Shown: positions 62,050 through 64,000 of the stretch, in pieces
How the letters are laid out: each line of letters begins with the position of its first letter
Position numbering within the stretch: position 1 is the stretch's first letter
Assembly (NCBI RefSeq): GCF_900109545.1
Contig: NZ_FOAP01000028.1
Coordinates: 1-64,000, forward strand
Length of the DNA: 64,000 bases
Source: Stigmatella aurantiaca
Lineage (GTDB): Bacteria > Myxococcota > Myxococcia > Myxococcales > Myxococcaceae
Direction of reading: 5' to 3'
Translations under genes and position numbers: made by a program
The notes under the pieces: model-generated
What the model saw: only the letters and a program-made list of their open reading frames with translations
What the model was told of the DNA's origin: nothing
The model's database searches: none

Positions 62050-62954
62050 GCAGTCACTACCCAAAGATTCGTGTCCTTGCCCAAAACGGTGAACTGCTAA
62101 TCCGAGAGGGTCTTGACATCTGCTTCTACATCAATCGTCCCCATCAAGAGATAGCACAAGCCGTCATGCACTCCCTGGAGACATACATCACGCTTACCGG
62201 GCCACAAGCATTGACGTGGTATGTGGACATGAACGGCGACATGCAAGCGCTCGACAGCAAGAATTGGGATCGGATCCAGACTGAACTGCTCACCGGGAGA
62301 GGCGCCTATCTATGCTTGAGAGATGGTCCAGGTGGCATCGGCGAGTTTCAATTCGAATATCGAGGGAAGCCGCCGACAAAAACCAGCAGCGCCGATTGGG
62401 ATAGGCCCGTATGCGTTGCCTCGTTCTGGCTTTCAACGGAGTTTCTGGAGAAACACGGTCCCGCTCAAGTGCGCGAGCTTGCATTGGCCATAGCACAACC
62501 ACTGCCCTTCAACTCTGGCCATGCAGGTCTTTCTTTTAATGCATTTCTCGACCTAATCGGAGTCTCCGGAGAAATCCGCCGGTGGTGCTTCCGCTACCCG
62601 GGTTTAGACATCACACACCTAGATTGTCTTTCCAGCGAACTGGGCACTCGTATCAAAGGGGTTCACTGGCTCACGTTTCTGGGTCAACCCGTTTTGGATG
62701 AACTGGGTGGAGCAACGGGCCTTCGTGGTCTTTTGAAATCACCAAGCACTGAGGTCCAACCCTTGGACTCTGCACGGGTTGTGATCACACTCGGCCAATC
62801 TCCAGAGGCAGGAGATATTGACCAAGGCAACACCCTGCCACAATACCGCGAGTTGGCACGGATGCTGGAGCCTTGGCTGTATCAGCACCGGCTCTGCTTC
62901 AGCGACTTCACCGAAGCAGAAACCCGCCGCTGGGAGCGGCGCTTCCTCGACTGA
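62046..62954 (+). CDS. Candidate immunity protein, DUF3396-like
   Basis: 302 residues, cytoplasmic (no signal, no membrane helix). Its start overlaps the toxin stop by 4 bases (ATGA). The N-terminal strand LLIREGLDICFYINRPHQE, then VMHSLETYITLTGPQALTWYVD, and CLRDGPGGIGEFQFEYRGKP recall DUF3396, a domain described as immunity protein to VRR-NUC type VI effectors; this is recollection and should be checked. Low GC: the 60 bases at 62041-62100 have 28 G/C, against 47 of 60 at 60841-60900 by hand count. Likely neutralises the upstream product. Confidence 0.7.
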   Translation: MSSHYPKIRVLAQNGELLIREGLDICFYINRPHQEIAQAVMHSLETYITLTGPQALTWYVDMNGDMQALDSKNWDRIQTELLTGRGAYLCLRDGPGGIGEFQFEYRGKPPTKTSSADWDRPVCVASFWLSTEFLEKHGPAQVRELALAIAQPLPFNSGHAGLSFNAFLDLIGVSGEIRRWCFRYPGLDITHLDCLSSELGTRIKGVHWLTFLGQPVLDELGGATGLRGLLKSPSTEVQPLDSARVVITLGQSPEAGDIDQGNTLPQYRELARMLEPWLYQHRLCFSDFTEAETRRWERRFLD

Positions 62955-63004
62955 CCTATTCTCTCCGGGCTCCCCTTGAGGAGCAATTCCTCACTCCCTA
63001 GCTT

Positions 63005-63024
63005 CCCTCTCCTTGAGGGGAGGG
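63005..63024 (+). promoter_or_regulatory. Hairpin covering the Shine-Dalgarno of the ELWxxDGT gene
   Basis: CCCTCTCC (63005-63012) pairs with GGGGAGGG (63017-63024) around TTGA; eight pairs including one T-G. The right arm is the ribosome binding site of the gene starting at 63032. A smaller relative, GCTCC-CCTTGA-GGAGC (62969-62984), lies just upstream and may end the toxin-immunity transcript. The sequestration is structural inference. Confidence 0.55.
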
Positions 63025-63031
63025 AGCAGAC

Positions 63032-64000
63032 ATGCATGTCGGGAATGGTAGTGCCCTGGTGTTGGCCTTGGTGGCGGTGGGCTGTGGTGGCATCCAGGAG
63101 CCCCCCCGTGAGGTGAAGGCTCAGGCCTGCCCTCCTGGGGTGGCGTCACGGGTCCGGGTCGTCAATCCACCTGGGAGCTCTCCCTACATCCGCCTGGAAG
63201 ACCTCACAGATGTCCAGGGGACGCTCTATTTCACCATCACCTCTCTGAGCAATGGCAGCGGCACGGTGTTGTGGCGCAGCAATGGCACGGAGACAGGCAC
63301 CTTCCAGGTGAAGGTGTTTCCAGTGGGAGTCTTCTCGGCCGGGCCCCCGACGGCAGTGGGCAACAGGCTCTTCTTCTCGCTCTATGACCAAGACGCGGGG
63401 ACGACTCAGCTCTGGGTCAGCGACGGGACTGAGAGTGGAACCCGGTTCGTCAAGGCCTTCACTCCGAGCCTCCACAGCCCCAGGCTGCGAAATGCGGCCG
63501 ACATCAACGGCCGGCTGGTCTTCTTCCTTGAGACAGAGTCGGGAAGAGAGCTGTGGAGTTCGGACGGGACGAACTCGGGCACGGTGTTGCTGGAGAACTT
63601 CACCGATCTCCTGGCGGTCTACACAAGAGATATCTTTCAGGTCGGAAACGCCTTGCTCTTCTTCCGGTCTCAAGGAGGCCCCACGACACTCTGGCGCACC
63701 GACGGCACCCAGGCGGGGACCTTCGTCCTCAAGCAGCTGGACTCGGGGAGCGTCAGCATCTGGCAGGTGGGCCGGGCAGGGAACCAAGGCCTGTTCGTCC
63801 TACGGGATGGTACGAACTACGAGGTGTGGAAGACGAACGGCACGGCCGAGGGGACCCTCCGGCTGGACACGTTCGGCGATGACGTCCAGTTGCTGGAAGG
63901 GCTGGGTTCGAAGGCCTACGTGGCCCGGTATGATCGCATCTATAGCCTCTCGCTGAGCGGCGGTGGCAGGACGCTCGTCACCACCCTGCCGCGCGACACC
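63032..64000 (+). CDS. ELWxxDGT-repeat lipoprotein, 5-prime part (cut by window edge)
   Basis: 323 codons are open to the right edge. Lipobox in SALVLALVAVGCGG. Five or so ELWxxDGT-type repeats of 45-55 residues are seen: VLWRSNGTETGTF, QLWVSDGTESGTR, ELWSSDGTNSGTV, TLWRTDGTQAGTF, EVWKTNGTAEGTL. These beta-propeller-like blades are common in myxobacterial surface proteins. The start at 63032 follows GGGGAGGG by 7 bases. Function is unknown; a surface-binding role is the usual guess. Confidence 0.88.
   Translation, partial: MHVGNGSALVLALVAVGCGGIQEPPREVKAQACPPGVASRVRVVNPPGSSPYIRLEDLTDVQGTLYFTITSLSNGSGTVLWRSNGTETGTFQVKVFPVGVFSAGPPTAVGNRLFFSLYDQDAGTTQLWVSDGTESGTRFVKAFTPSLHSPRLRNAADINGRLVFFLETESGRELWSSDGTNSGTVLLENFTDLLAVYTRDIFQVGNALLFFRSQGGPTTLWRTDGTQAGTFVLKQLDSGSVSIWQVGRAGNQGLFVLRDGTNYEVWKTNGTAEGTLRLDTFGDDVQLLEGLGSKAYVARYDRIYSLSLSGGGRTLVTTLPRDT

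Overview
This is a GC-rich bacterial chromosome segment that looks myxobacterial (Cystobacterineae; Stigmatella/Cystobacter-like). The main reasons are two surface proteins with MYXO-CTERM-type tails, an ELWxxDGT-repeat lipoprotein, many lipobox-bearing surface proteins, a good sigma-54 promoter candidate, and long spurious antisense frames produced by G/C third codon positions. The species call is inference; no database was consulted.

Layout. 1-1527 (minus): rlmB, then a stable-RNA transcript tRNA-Thr(TGT), tRNA-Tyr, tRNA-Gly, tRNA-Thr(GGT), tuf (cut by the window edge), the same order as the E. coli thrU-tyrU-glyT-thrT-tufB operon. 1533-4405: a small secreted protein, a RimK-like ATP-grasp ligase and a von Willebrand lipoprotein. 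4675-13249: HAD phosphatase, HrpB helicase, GNAT, MFS transporter and uncharacterised genes, one with a FliK-like C-terminus. 13320-16514 (minus): 7Fe ferredoxin, aspartate-semialdehyde dehydrogenase, rhodanese, acyl-CoA dehydrogenase, then tRNA-Cys with a strong terminator. 16728-22570: beta-helix lipoprotein, SpoIID-like protein, TonB-like protein, CDF metal exporter. 22605-30630: one-carbon block, gcvT-gcvH-gcvP divergent from metF, with folD nearby. 30683-34371: TerB/DnaJ protein, Smr protein, adenosine-deaminase-like enzyme, pyrD. 34484-36914: polysaccharide polymerase/ligase and glycosyltransferase behind a candidate sigma-54 promoter. 37065-42276: a large conserved unknown, EngB, tetraheme cytochrome, CoaE, SDR.

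42350-48803 holds a four-domain Ig-like MYXO-CTERM protein followed by a 1623-residue M36 metalloprotease whose C-terminal stalk is its close paralogue. 48900-56246 adds a two-subunit hydratase, a Tat-type aldo/keto reductase, two Fes-like esterases (one with a starch-binding domain) and a DNRLRE/beta-propeller lipoprotein. 56253-60480 (minus) is DnaJ-TPR, argD, hslU, hslV.

The most distinctive accessory piece is 61270-62954: a lower-GC, translationally coupled pair made of a lipoprotein with a PD-(D/E)XK-like C-terminus and a DUF3396-like immunity protein. It has the architecture of a kin-discrimination lipoprotein toxin with its immunity gene. It is followed by an ELWxxDGT lipoprotein whose Shine-Dalgarno lies in a strong hairpin.
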